A model generated the notes under the pieces. The model was given only the letters and a program-made list of their open reading frames with translations. It searched no databases and was not told where the DNA came from. This document shows, one piece after another, positions 34,304-43,940 of a stretch of 64,000 nt of DNA (within the stretch, counting starts at the first letter, position 1; the number at the start of each line of letters is the position of its first letter). The DNA is taken from assembly GCA_040004035.1 (NCBI GenBank), contig JAMPLN010000028.1; one strand, written 5' to 3'. This DNA comes from Microcoleus vaginatus_C (GTDB lineage Bacteria; Cyanobacteriota; Cyanobacteriia; Cyanobacteriales; Microcoleaceae). The translations under genes were made by a program, and so were the position numbers.

Positions 34304-37300
34304 ATGATCGAAATTCTCTATACCTGGATCGCAACGACTTTAACCCTGACGTTGCCTGACTTCTCCCCATCGCTGCTAGCTGGGGCTGCTAATGTCATCA
34401 TTTCTGGATGTTACTTTGCCATCGCTTGGCTAATCAGCTTAGCTATGTGGCGAAACCGTCAATTCGGGTTCGACATCTTCGCCACAGTCACAGCAGGCAT
34501 ATTTTGGACCTGCGCTTTCGGCCACAGCGGCCACGCTGCCGAATACCTAGGACTGCCGCACTCTGCGTTAGTGCAAACTGTGTTCGATTGGATCACTGTA
34601 ATTGCGGCGATCGCTTTTTTGAGTTTGTCCAACCGCTACGGCTTCTTAGTAGGTTCCACCCGCATCCTTAACGCTAAAAAACAAACAGAACAAGCGCTGA
34701 GCGAAACAACCCAGCGATTTCACGCAATCTTCGACCAAGCTTTTCAAGCGATCGCATTATTGGAGGCAGACGGTACTCTGATCGAAGCCAATCAGACAGC
34801 GCTAAAATTGGGCGATTTCCCAGCATCAGAAGTGCAGGGGCTGAAATTTTGGCTGACACCAGGGTGGGCATCATCCCCAACCAACCAGCAGCGCCTAAAA
34901 ACGAACATTCAACAAGTTTCTGCCGGAAATTTTGTCCGGGAAGAATACGAAATCACCGGGGCTAACAACCAGATAACAGTAATTGACTTGTCGTTTAAGC
35001 CGCTGTTAAATGCAACAGGAGAAGTATTTCAAATCCTCGCAGAAGGCCGGGAGATTACCAAGCGCAAACAGGCAGAAGCCGCATTGCAGAAGCTAAGCGC
35101 AGAACTAGAGCAGCGAGTGAATGAAAGAACCGAGCAGATCCTGCAAACTAACGCACAATTGGAACAGGAAATTCTCGATCGCACCGCAGCCCAAGAGCAA
35201 TTAAAAACCTCAGAACTATTCTTAAACAACATCCTCAACAGCATCCCCGACCCGATTTATGTCAAAGACCAACAGCACCGCTGGATTATATTAAATGATG
35301 CCTTTTGTCAATACATAGGTCACAGCAGAGAAGAACTAATTGGCAAATCCTACGACCAGTTTTTGCCCAAAGAGGAAGCACAGAGATATCGAGAAAAAGA
35401 CGAATTAGTTTTATTGACAAATACCAGCAGCGAAATCCAAAAAACCCTCACAGACTTAGCAGGAAACACCCGCTTTCTCTCCGCCAAAAAATCTACATTT
35501 GTAGATACCGACGGCAGGAAATTTCTCGTTTCCGCGATGAGAGATATCACCAAGCGCGTGCAAATGGAAGAACAAATGCGGCAGACGCTCGCTGAAGTAG
35601 AAAGCTCCCAAAACTTGCTGCGGACAGTCATTGACGCTACCCCAGACTGCATCTTCGTCAAAGATAGAAACTCGCGCTATACCCTAGTCAATGCAAGTTT
35701 CGCCACCGCCTTCGGCAAAACTCAAGCAGAAATTATCGGCAAAGACGACGCAGAAATCGGCATATCGGTCGATCGAATCTTTGGCAGCTTCCAGGCCCAA
35801 ACCGATTCCCAGAACCAAATTCAAGACTTCCGGGCAGACAACCATCTCGCCCCGAACTCCAACGGCTCAGCCACCTTAGCCGACGGCAAAGTACACAGCT
35901 TCGACACCCTGAAATTGCCCCTCACAGACGCAGAAGGCAACATTTTAGGAATGCTCGGCTTGGCGCGCGACATCACACAGCGCCGCAAATCCGAACAAGA
36001 ACTATTGCGGTTCAAAGCAATTTTAGAAACCACAACAGACTGGGTAGGCATCGCCGACTCCCAACAGCGCACCATTTATCTCAACCGCGCAGCCAGAGAA
36101 ATGTTGAGAGTTGGCGAAAACGCAGATTTAGCCGGATTCAGCATTTCCGACCTGACATCGCCCAAAAGTATCGACACTCTTATCAACGTCGGTATCCCCG
36201 CAGCTTGCCGGGAGGGGACCTGGAGCGGCGAGGCAACGTGGCGAACTTTAGACGGCCAAGAAATACCAGTTTCTCAAGTAATTATTGCTCACAAATCCGA
36301 GAAGGGAGAAATTGAATTTCTGTCAACGATCGCCCGCAACATTACAGAAAGCAAGCGCACAGAAGAAGCCTTGCAGCAGAACTTGCAAATGCTTGACCTG
36401 GCAAGCGACGCCTTGATCGTTCGGGATATGGACGGCACGATTAATTATTGGAATCAGGGAGCCGAACGGATGTACGGCTGGACAAAAAAAGAAGCCTTGG
36501 GGAAACTCACCCATATTCTATTGCACAGCATTTTTCCCCAGCCTTTAGCATCTATAGTGGCACAGTTAGAAGAGCAGGATTATTGGGAAGGAGAAATAAT
36601 TCACACCACCAATTATGGCACTAAAATCACCGTATTCAGCCGCTGGAATTTGCAGCGAGACGAACAGGGAAAACCCAAAGCAATTTTAGAAACTAACAAC
36701 GACATCACAGAGCGCAAGCAAGCCGAAATCGAAAAGCAAAGATTGATTTCGATCGTAGAAAACAGCTCTGATTTTATCGGTACAGCCACCCTTGAGGGAG
36801 AGGCAACATACCTGAATGCGGCGGGTATTAAACTAGCAGGATTGCAAAATCTTGAAGAAGTAAAAAGCAAAACTATATATGAATTCTTCTCAGCAGAAGA
36901 TGCTAAAATCTTCAAAGAAAAAATCGTGGCTGCTACTATGCTAGACGGTTTTTGGCAGGGTGAATTCCGCTTGAGGAACTTTCAAACCGGCCAAGACTTT
37001 CCGGTTGACTTTACCCTATTTACAGTCAAAAACCCAGAAACCGGCGAGCCTATGGGGTTCGCAACAGTTACTCGCGACATCAGCGATCGCAAACGCGCAG
37101 AAGAGATGCTGCGCGAGCGCGAAAGACTATTCCGAGCCATTTTCGACCAATCGTTCCAATTCATAGGTCTGCTCAAACCGGACGGCACCGTTTTGGAAGC
37201 CAACCAAACAGCCCTCGCCGCCGCAGGTTTGCGGATCGAAGAAATAATAGGCACTCCGTTTTCCGAAACCCTGTGGTGGCAGATTTCCCCAGAAACCAAG

Positions 37301-40096
37301 CAACAGATACGAGAAGCGATCGCCGCAGCCGCAGCCGGCGAGGTAGTCCGTTACGAAGTGGATGTGCTAGTTGCCAACGGTGCAGTGGCGACCGTTGACT
37401 TCTCCATCAAACCCATTACAGACGAGAGCGGTAAAGTCTTGATGCTAATTCCAGAAGGCCGCGACATCAGCGATCGCAAAGCCCTAGAACGAGAATTAGT
37501 TGTGCGTCAAACCCGCTTTGACGCATTTTTCAAAGCCGCCCCGGCCTCAATGTTTATTTTTGACGAGCAGTTGCGCTTCGTGCAAGTCAACGAAAAATTA
37601 GCCGAAACCACCGGCCCCTCAGTTGCCGAACACCTCGGCAAGACGGTGAGGGAAGTGGTACCCGAAATGCTCGATACCCTAGAGCCGATGTTGCAGCAAG
37701 TTCTTGTCACCAACCAACCGTTGTTAAACGTTGAGGTGTCTGGCTCAACCTTAAACCAACCGGGCGTCGTGCGAGATTGGCTAGCATCATACTTTCCTTT
37801 GCCGGGAGCTGACGGCAAACCCATCGGTGTCGGGGGTGTGGTGATCGAAATTACCGATCGCAAAAAAGCAGAAGTAGAGCGCGATCGATTTTTTACCCTT
37901 TCCCTAGACTTAGTTTGTATTTTAGATTTTGAAGGCAGATTCAAGCGGCTCAATCCGGCTTGGGTAACAACCCTCGGCTACACCCTAGAAGAAGTGGAAG
38001 ACCAACATTTTCTCAACTTCCTCCATCCAGACGATCGCGAAGCAAGCATAGCCGTAGCAAAAAGAGTAAACGAGGGCAGCGAAATAAAGTTCTTTGAAAA
38101 TCGCTACCGCTGCAAAGACGGTTCCTACAGGTGGCTGTCGTGGAAAGTGCGACCTGAAACCGAACAAAAGCTCATGTATGCAGTGGCTCGCGATGTTACC
38201 GAAAGCAAACAGGCGATGGTGCAACTGGAAAAAACAACAGCCCAATTAGCCAGTTCCGAAGACCAATTTCGGCAGCAAAGCAATCTGTTGCAACTGCTAA
38301 TAGACAGCATTGGCGACGGCATAATTGCTGCCGACGAAAAAGGCAATTTTGTTTTGTTCAACCCCGCCGCCGAAGATATTTTTGGCATGGGTGCGACAGA
38401 TACTCTTCCCGACGAATGGTCGGCAAGATACGGTTTATTCTTGCCCGATACCGTAACTCCCTATCCCCCAGCGGACATACCTTTATCGCGCGCGGTTCGA
38501 GGAGAAGCCTCTGACGAAGTAGAGCTTTTCACCCGCCACCGAGGGAAACCAGAAGGCCTGTGGGTGAAAATTAACGGCCGGCCGCTCAAAGACGAAACGG
38601 GGGCACTCAAAGGCGGCGTAGTGGTTTGCCGCAACGTCACCCAGGAAAGAGCATCCCAGCAGCAAATGCAGCAGTTGGCTGAGGCACAGGAACGCTTGCT
38701 GCAAGAACTCAAAACTCGGCAGAATGCCCTAGACGAATCGGCGATCGTCAGCGAAACCGATCTCCAAGGCGTGATTACCTACGTTAACGACGGATTCATT
38801 GAAATCTCCGGTTACAGCATAGGAGAACTTCTGCACCGCAACCACCGCCTCGTCAATTCCGGCTACCATCCCAAATCATTTTTTGAAGAAATGTGGGTGA
38901 CAATTTCTCGCGGTTTGGTGTGGAAAGGGGAAGTCAAAAACCGGCGCAAAGATGGCTCGTTTTATTGGGTAGATTCGACAATCTCTCCCATTTTTGATAC
39001 CACCGGCACAATAGTTAAATATATCGCCATTCGCTTTGACATCACCGAGCGCAAAGAAGCAGAAGAACGACTAGAAAAATTGGCAGCAGAACGCAAAGCT
39101 GAAGCTGATTCTCTGACGCAGCAAGTCCTTAAATTGTTGGGAGAAATTAAAGGCGCGGCTCAAGGTGACTTGACAGTCAGGGCGGAAGTGACTAACGACG
39201 TTTTAGGTGCTGTCGCCGACTCTTTCAACTTCTTAATCGGTTCTCTGCGGAAAGTGGTAACGGGAATTCAAACTTTAGCCGAACAGGTAACGTGTGCCAC
39301 CGACGAGTCAATTAACAATACCAGTCAACTCACCCAACAGGCAGAAATTCAAGCAGCAAAAATATCTGCCATCATGCGCGAAATCGAGCGGATTGTGAAT
39401 TCGATCCGCGACGTGCGAGATGTTTCGGTGCGGGCGGAAACAGTGGCTCAGCAGTCTTCTCAAACGGCTGAAGTCGGCGGTATGGCGGTCGATCGAGCTG
39501 TCGAAGGCATTAACGGGCTCCGGTTGACGATCGCCTCTACCTCGAAAATGATGAAGCGGTTGGGCGAATCTTCGCAGCAAATTGGCAAAATTGTGACTTC
39601 GATTTCTCAACTTGCTTCGCAAACTAATTTATTAGCTCTGAATGCTACTATTGAGGCGGCGCGAGCCGGCGAACAAGGTTTAGGCTTTGCAGTTGTTGCC
39701 GAAGAAGTGCGGAAATTAGCAGAAAGATCCGCCGGCGCTACTGAGGAAATCTCGGAAATTGTCGGTACAATTCAAGAAGAAATCAGCCGCGTGATGAAGG
39801 CAATGGAATCGGGGACGCTGGAGGTAGTGGAAGGCACTAAGCTGGCAAGCGAAGCTAAAACTCACCTCAATGCCATCATCGAAGTTAGTCGAGAAATGAA
39901 TGCTTTGGTGCAGAATATTACTATCGCATCTGCCAAGCAAACTGTTTCGGCTGAGGGAATTGCTAACAGTATGCAGCAAGTCAACGAGATTGCTAATACG
40001 ACTGCACAAAAAGGTGCGGATGTCAAAGCATCTTTGGACGAGTTGTCAGGTTCTCTGGGCCAATTGCAAAAGTCGGTGGCGAATTTCCGCAGTTAG
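34304..40096 (+). CDS. Giant multi-PAS methyl-accepting receptor with ETR1-like membrane domain
   Basis: This protein has 1930 residues. Residues 20-120 hold three membrane helices with the ethylene-receptor-like pattern ISGCYFAIAWL...FWTCAFGHSGH; Cys70-x3-His74 matches the ETR1 Cys65-His69 copper ligands, but the ETR1 Asp25 and Tyr32 positions are Gly35 and Trp42 and the loop between is about five residues shorter. Eleven PAS domains begin near 138, 305, 436, 569, 694, 813, 941, 1071, 1195, 1327 and 1475, most ending in a D-I-T-x-R-K linker. A HAMP-like stretch (GDLTVRAEV) lies near 1615, and the MCP signalling domain has its hairpin tip at SQTNLLALNATIEAARAGEQ (about 1770). ATG 34304 is preferred to a TTG 18 bp upstream. 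There is no periplasmic ligand domain: input must come from the membrane helices or PAS domains. CheW and CheA genes flank it. Confidence 0.9.
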   Translation: MIEILYTWIATTLTLTLPDFSPSLLAGAANVIISGCYFAIAWLISLAMWRNRQFGFDIFATVTAGIFWTCAFGHSGHAAEYLGLPHSALVQTVFDWITVIAAIAFLSLSNRYGFLVGSTRILNAKKQTEQALSETTQRFHAIFDQAFQAIALLEADGTLIEANQTALKLGDFPASEVQGLKFWLTPGWASSPTNQQRLKTNIQQVSAGNFVREEYEITGANNQITVIDLSFKPLLNATGEVFQILAEGREITKRKQAEAALQKLSAELEQRVNERTEQILQTNAQLEQEILDRTAAQEQLKTSELFLNNILNSIPDPIYVKDQQHRWIILNDAFCQYIGHSREELIGKSYDQFLPKEEAQRYREKDELVLLTNTSSEIQKTLTDLAGNTRFLSAKKSTFVDTDGRKFLVSAMRDITKRVQMEEQMRQTLAEVESSQNLLRTVIDATPDCIFVKDRNSRYTLVNASFATAFGKTQAEIIGKDDAEIGISVDRIFGSFQAQTDSQNQIQDFRADNHLAPNSNGSATLADGKVHSFDTLKLPLTDAEGNILGMLGLARDITQRRKSEQELLRFKAILETTTDWVGIADSQQRTIYLNRAAREMLRVGENADLAGFSISDLTSPKSIDTLINVGIPAACREGTWSGEATWRTLDGQEIPVSQVIIAHKSEKGEIEFLSTIARNITESKRTEEALQQNLQMLDLASDALIVRDMDGTINYWNQGAERMYGWTKKEALGKLTHILLHSIFPQPLASIVAQLEEQDYWEGEIIHTTNYGTKITVFSRWNLQRDEQGKPKAILETNNDITERKQAEIEKQRLISIVENSSDFIGTATLEGEATYLNAAGIKLAGLQNLEEVKSKTIYEFFSAEDAKIFKEKIVAATMLDGFWQGEFRLRNFQTGQDFPVDFTLFTVKNPETGEPMGFATVTRDISDRKRAEEMLRERERLFRAIFDQSFQFIGLLKPDGTVLEANQTALAAAGLRIEEIIGTPFSETLWWQISPETKQQIREAIAAAAAGEVVRYEVDVLVANGAVATVDFSIKPITDESGKVLMLIPEGRDISDRKALERELVVRQTRFDAFFKAAPASMFIFDEQLRFVQVNEKLAETTGPSVAEHLGKTVREVVPEMLDTLEPMLQQVLVTNQPLLNVEVSGSTLNQPGVVRDWLASYFPLPGADGKPIGVGGVVIEITDRKKAEVERDRFFTLSLDLVCILDFEGRFKRLNPAWVTTLGYTLEEVEDQHFLNFLHPDDREASIAVAKRVNEGSEIKFFENRYRCKDGSYRWLSWKVRPETEQKLMYAVARDVTESKQAMVQLEKTTAQLASSEDQFRQQSNLLQLLIDSIGDGIIAADEKGNFVLFNPAAEDIFGMGATDTLPDEWSARYGLFLPDTVTPYPPADIPLSRAVRGEASDEVELFTRHRGKPEGLWVKINGRPLKDETGALKGGVVVCRNVTQERASQQQMQQLAEAQERLLQELKTRQNALDESAIVSETDLQGVITYVNDGFIEISGYSIGELLHRNHRLVNSGYHPKSFFEEMWVTISRGLVWKGEVKNRRKDGSFYWVDSTISPIFDTTGTIVKYIAIRFDITERKEAEERLEKLAAERKAEADSLTQQVLKLLGEIKGAAQGDLTVRAEVTNDVLGAVADSFNFLIGSLRKVVTGIQTLAEQVTCATDESINNTSQLTQQAEIQAAKISAIMREIERIVNSIRDVRDVSVRAETVAQQSSQTAEVGGMAVDRAVEGINGLRLTIASTSKMMKRLGESSQQIGKIVTSISQLASQTNLLALNATIEAARAGEQGLGFAVVAEEVRKLAERSAGATEEISEIVGTIQEEISRVMKAMESGTLEVVEGTKLASEAKTHLNAIIEVSREMNALVQNITIASAKQTVSAEGIANSMQQVNEIANTTAQKGADVKASLDELSGSLGQLQKSVANFRS

Positions 40097-40098
40097 TT

Positions 40099-40386
40099 CA
40101 GTTGACAGTTGACAGTTGACAGTTGACTGTTAACAGTTGACAGTTAACAGTTGACAGTTGACAGTTAACAGTTGACTGTTATACGAATCACTAATAACTA
40201 TCGTTGTTGTCGGGGCGGGTTGACAAATATCCTGAAGGCGAATTTATAGATAATCGTGAACCAACCCTGACAACAATTACAGTTAAATAACGGCACATAT
40301 TATATATAAACTGCCAAGAGACAACAAACAACAGTTAACTGTCAACAGACAACAGTTAACTGTCAACAGACAACAGACAACAAACT
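40099..40386. repeat. Two heptameric arrays (CAGTTGA/CAGTTAA and inverse) between receptor and cheA
   Basis: CAGTTGA-type units run 40099-40179. The inverse TTAACTGTCAACAGACAACA-type units run 40321-40386, ending 3 bp before the cheA start. The arrays are mutually complementary, so the intervening mRNA could fold into a long stem. The central 140 bp has GTTGTTGTCGGGG/CCCTGACAACAA inverse arms. Confidence 0.8.
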
Positions 40387-40389
40387 AAT

Positions 40390-43212
40390 ATGAATGATGA
40401 CGATTTAAACGAATTAATAGATGCTTTTACCGCAGAATGCGAAGAGTTTCTCCAGTCAATGGAGGCGAATCTGCTGGCGATGGAAGCTGCGGGTTTGAAA
40501 GAGCGACAAGCGGCAGTTAAAGAAATGTTTCGGGCGGCTCACTCGATTAAAGGTGCGGGTTCGATGTTGGGCTTTCAAAACGTGTCGGCGGCGGCTCACA
40601 CGCTGGAGGACTGTTTTGTCATTTTGCGCGATCGCACAGACTTGTCAGCCCTGGAACCGACTACTGTGAGTGTTTTGCTGGAGGGGGTGGATGCTCTCAA
40701 AAAGATTACGATCGAATCAGTTCAACACTCCGATGTCACAACTCCGGATCAAACGGAAAACTTGGAGGCGATCGCCCACATTTTCGATCAGTTCCAGGCC
40801 AAGTACGGCGAGTCAGAACAGCCGCCAGTCCCCGCAGCCAGCCAATCGCCCGCCCCCGACACCCTAAAACTGATTTTTGAACAGCAAGTGCCGGCACTCT
40901 TCAATCGTCTAGAAACCGAGCTTTCCCAAGCTTCCGAGGCAGATTTGGCAAAAAGCGTCACCGCCCTCAACCAGGTTTACTACCAACTCTCGGGTTTGGC
41001 TGGAATGCTGCTATTGCCGGATTTTGGGAAAATCGCCGCAGCCCTGAGCGCTTTGATCGACTCTCCCGACTTGACTCTACAACGGTTGCAATCCGAGGGT
41101 TGGGCGATCGCCCAAAACTTGCAAACCGCACGCCAACAAATATTGGAAGGAAGGGCGATCGACATCCCCGAAATCTCCCCCTCCCCGACTCCCCCTCTCC
41201 CCGACTCCCCCTCTCCCACTCTCTCCCACTCCCCCTCTCCCACTCCCCCCGAAATCTCCCCCTCCCCGACTATCCCAGTCCCCAACCCGCAAAGACCGAC
41301 AATCCGGGTAGACTTAGAACGCTTAACTGAATTGGTGAATCTAGTCGGAGAATTAGTCATCAACCGTACAAATTTAGAACTTCAAGAATCCGAACTGCGC
41401 GGCGAAGTCAAGCGCATCCGCCGCAATATCGTAGATTTAAACCAATTCGGCGGTCAGTTGCGAGAAGAATACGACAGACTGAGCTTTGCAGAGTGGAGAG
41501 GGGGAAACGGGAACTCTGGATTGGGAAAAGTTGCAGCAGCAGAAACAGAATTCCCAATGATTGCTAACAGCAAATCCTCTCCGGCCCATGCTCACTTCGA
41601 TATCTTAGAGATGGATCGTTATACAGAGTTCCACTCGACAGCCACAGAAGTGATCGAAACTGCCCAAGCAATTTCTCAATCCGCCACCAAATTAGACACC
41701 TTAGCCATCAAATTCGAGCGCAGTACCGACCAACTGCGCCGCATTACCGAACAACTACGCAGCCGCGTCATGCAGTTGCGAGTCGTGAGTTTCAGTCGTG
41801 CCGTCGATCACTTGCCCAGAGCGATCCGGGAGATGTGTCTCACATACGATAAAGAGGTCAACCTGCTGCTATTGGGAAGAGATACCAAAATTGACGAAAG
41901 TTTGCTCGACGCTTTGCGCGACCCCTTAATACACTTAGTGAGAAACGCTTTCGACCACGGCATCGAAATGCCCGAAGTTCGGCAAGCAACAGGCAAGCCG
42001 GCCAGCGGTCAAATAGAAATAGAAGCCCGCCACCAAGGCGGCCAAACTATTATTACTGTCGCCGATGACGGCAAAGGCATTGACCCGGAAATCATTCGCC
42101 GTAAAATTGTCACAAAGGGTTTGGCTACGGAGGAACAAGCTCAAGAATTTTCCATTGCCGAACTCTACGATTTTCTGTTTTGGCCGGGTTTCAGCACTAC
42201 AGAAGGGGTCAGCGACCTTTCGGGGCGGGGAGTCGGGCTCGACGTGGTGCGAACAAATTTGCGGACTGTGCGGGGGACTGTGAAGGTAGACTCTCGCCTG
42301 GGAAAAGGTACGAGTTTTATCATTAAACTGCCACTGCTGCTGTCGATTACTGATGCTTTGATGGTGAAGACCGATCACAATAAAATAGCAGTGCCCCTGG
42401 ATGCAGTCGAGGAAATTCTGCACATTAAAGCCTCGGAAGTTCACCTTGCCGGCAATCAGCCGATGCTGTGGTGGCGGGAGGAATTTATTCGTTTGGTGAG
42501 GATGCAAGATTTGCTCGAATACAGCGTCCTCCCGCCGGATGCCCCCTCTCCTGACCCTTTGACCCAAGAGGAAATTCCTGTCCTGGTTTTAGCTTCTACC
42601 GAAGGAATGCTGGCGGTGGCCGTGGAACGGCTGATCGGTCAGCAGGAAATTGTGGTTAAACCTTTGCCACCGCCTCTATCCAAGCCTCGCGGCGTTTTGG
42701 GGACTACGATTTTGGGGGACGGGCGCGTGGTGAATATTCTGGATGTGGATGATTTGGTGCGCCAACCTGTGGTAAATAGTTCGATCGCCGCTGTGTCCGG
42801 TAAAGTGCAGGAGATACCGCCGAGTTCGAGTCAGTCACCGCAGATTTTAATAGTGGATGATTCCTATACAATTCGCCAGTTGCTGTCTCTGACGCTGACT
42901 CGTGCTCGCTACCGGGTGGTACAGGCTAAAGACGGCGTGGATGCCCTGGAAAAGTTGCAAAATGGTCTTGATTGCAGTTTGGCGATCGTGGATATTGAAA
43001 TGCCTCGGATGGATGGATTTGAATTGTTGCGATCGATCAGATCGACCGAACGCTTTGCTAAGATTCCCGTAGCCATGCTGACATCCCGTAGCGGGGAAAA
43101 ACATCGGCAAATGGCAATGGAATTAGGTGCAAATCAATACTTCACCAAACCTTACAGCGAAGCCCAACTTTTACAAGCTATCCCCAAATTAATCCACCAA
43201 TCAATAATTTAA
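40390..43212 (+). CDS. CheA-type histidine kinase fused to a receiver domain
   Basis: This protein has 940 residues. HPt domain 1-120 has the phospho-acceptor His in MFRAAHSIKGAGSMLGF (about 51). A Pro/Ser-rich linker lies at about 258-300. Next come a dimerisation domain (RVDLERLTELVNLVGELVIN), the ATPase domain with DPLIHLVRNAFDHGIEMP (N box, about 513) and DLSGRGVGLDVVR (G box), a CheW domain (about 650-790), and a C-terminal receiver with ILIVDDSY and VDIEMPRMDGFEL (Asp about 868). The layout matches cyanobacterial PilL/PixL/HmpE-type kinases. It should phosphorylate the CheY-like protein at 33087 under control of the receptor. No SD is evident; the start sits at the end of a heptamer array. 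Confidence 0.93.
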   Translation: MNDDDLNELIDAFTAECEEFLQSMEANLLAMEAAGLKERQAAVKEMFRAAHSIKGAGSMLGFQNVSAAAHTLEDCFVILRDRTDLSALEPTTVSVLLEGVDALKKITIESVQHSDVTTPDQTENLEAIAHIFDQFQAKYGESEQPPVPAASQSPAPDTLKLIFEQQVPALFNRLETELSQASEADLAKSVTALNQVYYQLSGLAGMLLLPDFGKIAAALSALIDSPDLTLQRLQSEGWAIAQNLQTARQQILEGRAIDIPEISPSPTPPLPDSPSPTLSHSPSPTPPEISPSPTIPVPNPQRPTIRVDLERLTELVNLVGELVINRTNLELQESELRGEVKRIRRNIVDLNQFGGQLREEYDRLSFAEWRGGNGNSGLGKVAAAETEFPMIANSKSSPAHAHFDILEMDRYTEFHSTATEVIETAQAISQSATKLDTLAIKFERSTDQLRRITEQLRSRVMQLRVVSFSRAVDHLPRAIREMCLTYDKEVNLLLLGRDTKIDESLLDALRDPLIHLVRNAFDHGIEMPEVRQATGKPASGQIEIEARHQGGQTIITVADDGKGIDPEIIRRKIVTKGLATEEQAQEFSIAELYDFLFWPGFSTTEGVSDLSGRGVGLDVVRTNLRTVRGTVKVDSRLGKGTSFIIKLPLLLSITDALMVKTDHNKIAVPLDAVEEILHIKASEVHLAGNQPMLWWREEFIRLVRMQDLLEYSVLPPDAPSPDPLTQEEIPVLVLASTEGMLAVAVERLIGQQEIVVKPLPPPLSKPRGVLGTTILGDGRVVNILDVDDLVRQPVVNSSIAAVSGKVQEIPPSSSQSPQILIVDDSYTIRQLLSLTLTRARYRVVQAKDGVDALEKLQNGLDCSLAIVDIEMPRMDGFELLRSIRSTERFAKIPVAMLTSRSGEKHRQMAMELGANQYFTKPYSEAQLLQAIPKLIHQSII
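41168..41290. repeat. Coding minisatellite in the cheA linker
   Basis: C-rich units such as CTCCCCCTCTCCCACTC and GAAATCTCCCCCTCCCCGAC encode a Pro-Ser linker (SPSP and TPP runs). Slippage by whole codons would lengthen or shorten the arm between HPt and kinase core without breaking the frame. Confidence 0.8.
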
Positions 43213-43322
43213 TCCACACTCTCAAATTTGCCATCAAATAATCCCTAATTTCAAACAAAACTTAGGCCAAAAGTAATTGAACGCGCGAATAATAGTGGGA
43301 AGCTACGCAGCCGACTCACCTA

Positions 43323-43396
43323 CTAAAATCCAATAATTTTCAATCTAAAACCTAAAATCCAATAATCTTCAATCTAAAATCTAAAATCTAAAATCG
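43323..43396. repeat. Heptameric/AT-rich tandem repeats (TCTAAAA family)
   Basis: AAATCCAATAATTTTCAATC and related units give way to exact TCTAAAA copies. The array ends one base before the start codon of the CheW-like gene, as with cheA. Confidence 0.8.
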
Positions 43397-43397
43397 C

Positions 43398-43874
43398 ATG
43401 ACTCACGCCAATTACAATCGCCGATTTCGGAGCAAAAAACAAGCCACTGTTAGAATTGCTCCTCATAAATTTGTTTCCTTTGAACTAGGAAATATTTACT
43501 ATGCTGTTCCTATTGAACGAGTGGAGCGCATTGTTAAAAACTTTAAGACCTACGGCATTTTACCTAACGGTAATAGTTTACTGAGGCATCAAGAAGAACT
43601 GATTACCATAATTAATTTATCCAAAATATTTCCCAGCAGTCCGAGCATTGCTGAGTGCAAATACCTGATTATTTGTACCTTAAATAAAAGCGATAGGTTG
43701 GGGATTCCTCTTCCTGATATGCCAAAAATTTTGGAAATTACCGAAGAAAGCTTCTGCGAGATTCCCGAATTGTACCGTCAACAGCAACTGCCTCCGGTAA
43801 TAGAAAAGTTAATTCGCGCACCTGATGGTTCTGAAGTTTTTTATCTGAATTTTGATCTATTTAGCGAAATGTAG
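43398..43874 (+). CDS. Second CheW-like adaptor
   Basis: This protein has 158 residues. A CheW-type fold begins after a basic tail: KFVSFELGNIYYAVPIERVE, then YGILPNGNSLLRHQEELITI (the NLRG position is degenerate), then KYLIICTLNKSDRLGIPL, and a C-terminal FYLNFDLF. It is more divergent than the adaptor at 33710, lacking the GLxNLRG signature, so coupling to CheA may be specialised or lost. It is last in the chemosensory run, with tandem repeats upstream. Confidence 0.78.
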   Translation: MTHANYNRRFRSKKQATVRIAPHKFVSFELGNIYYAVPIERVERIVKNFKTYGILPNGNSLLRHQEELITIINLSKIFPSSPSIAECKYLIICTLNKSDRLGIPLPDMPKILEITEESFCEIPELYRQQQLPPVIEKLIRAPDGSEVFYLNFDLFSEM

Positions 43875-43940
43875 GGGGTTGACTTTTCGAGGTATTATAC
43901 CATATAAATGGTATTTTTGCAAACAAAAAGTTATAGATTT

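Noticed and set aside
41935..42567. 210-codon minus-strand frame inside cheA
   Set aside because: Antisense to the ATPase and CheW domains; composition is not protein-like.
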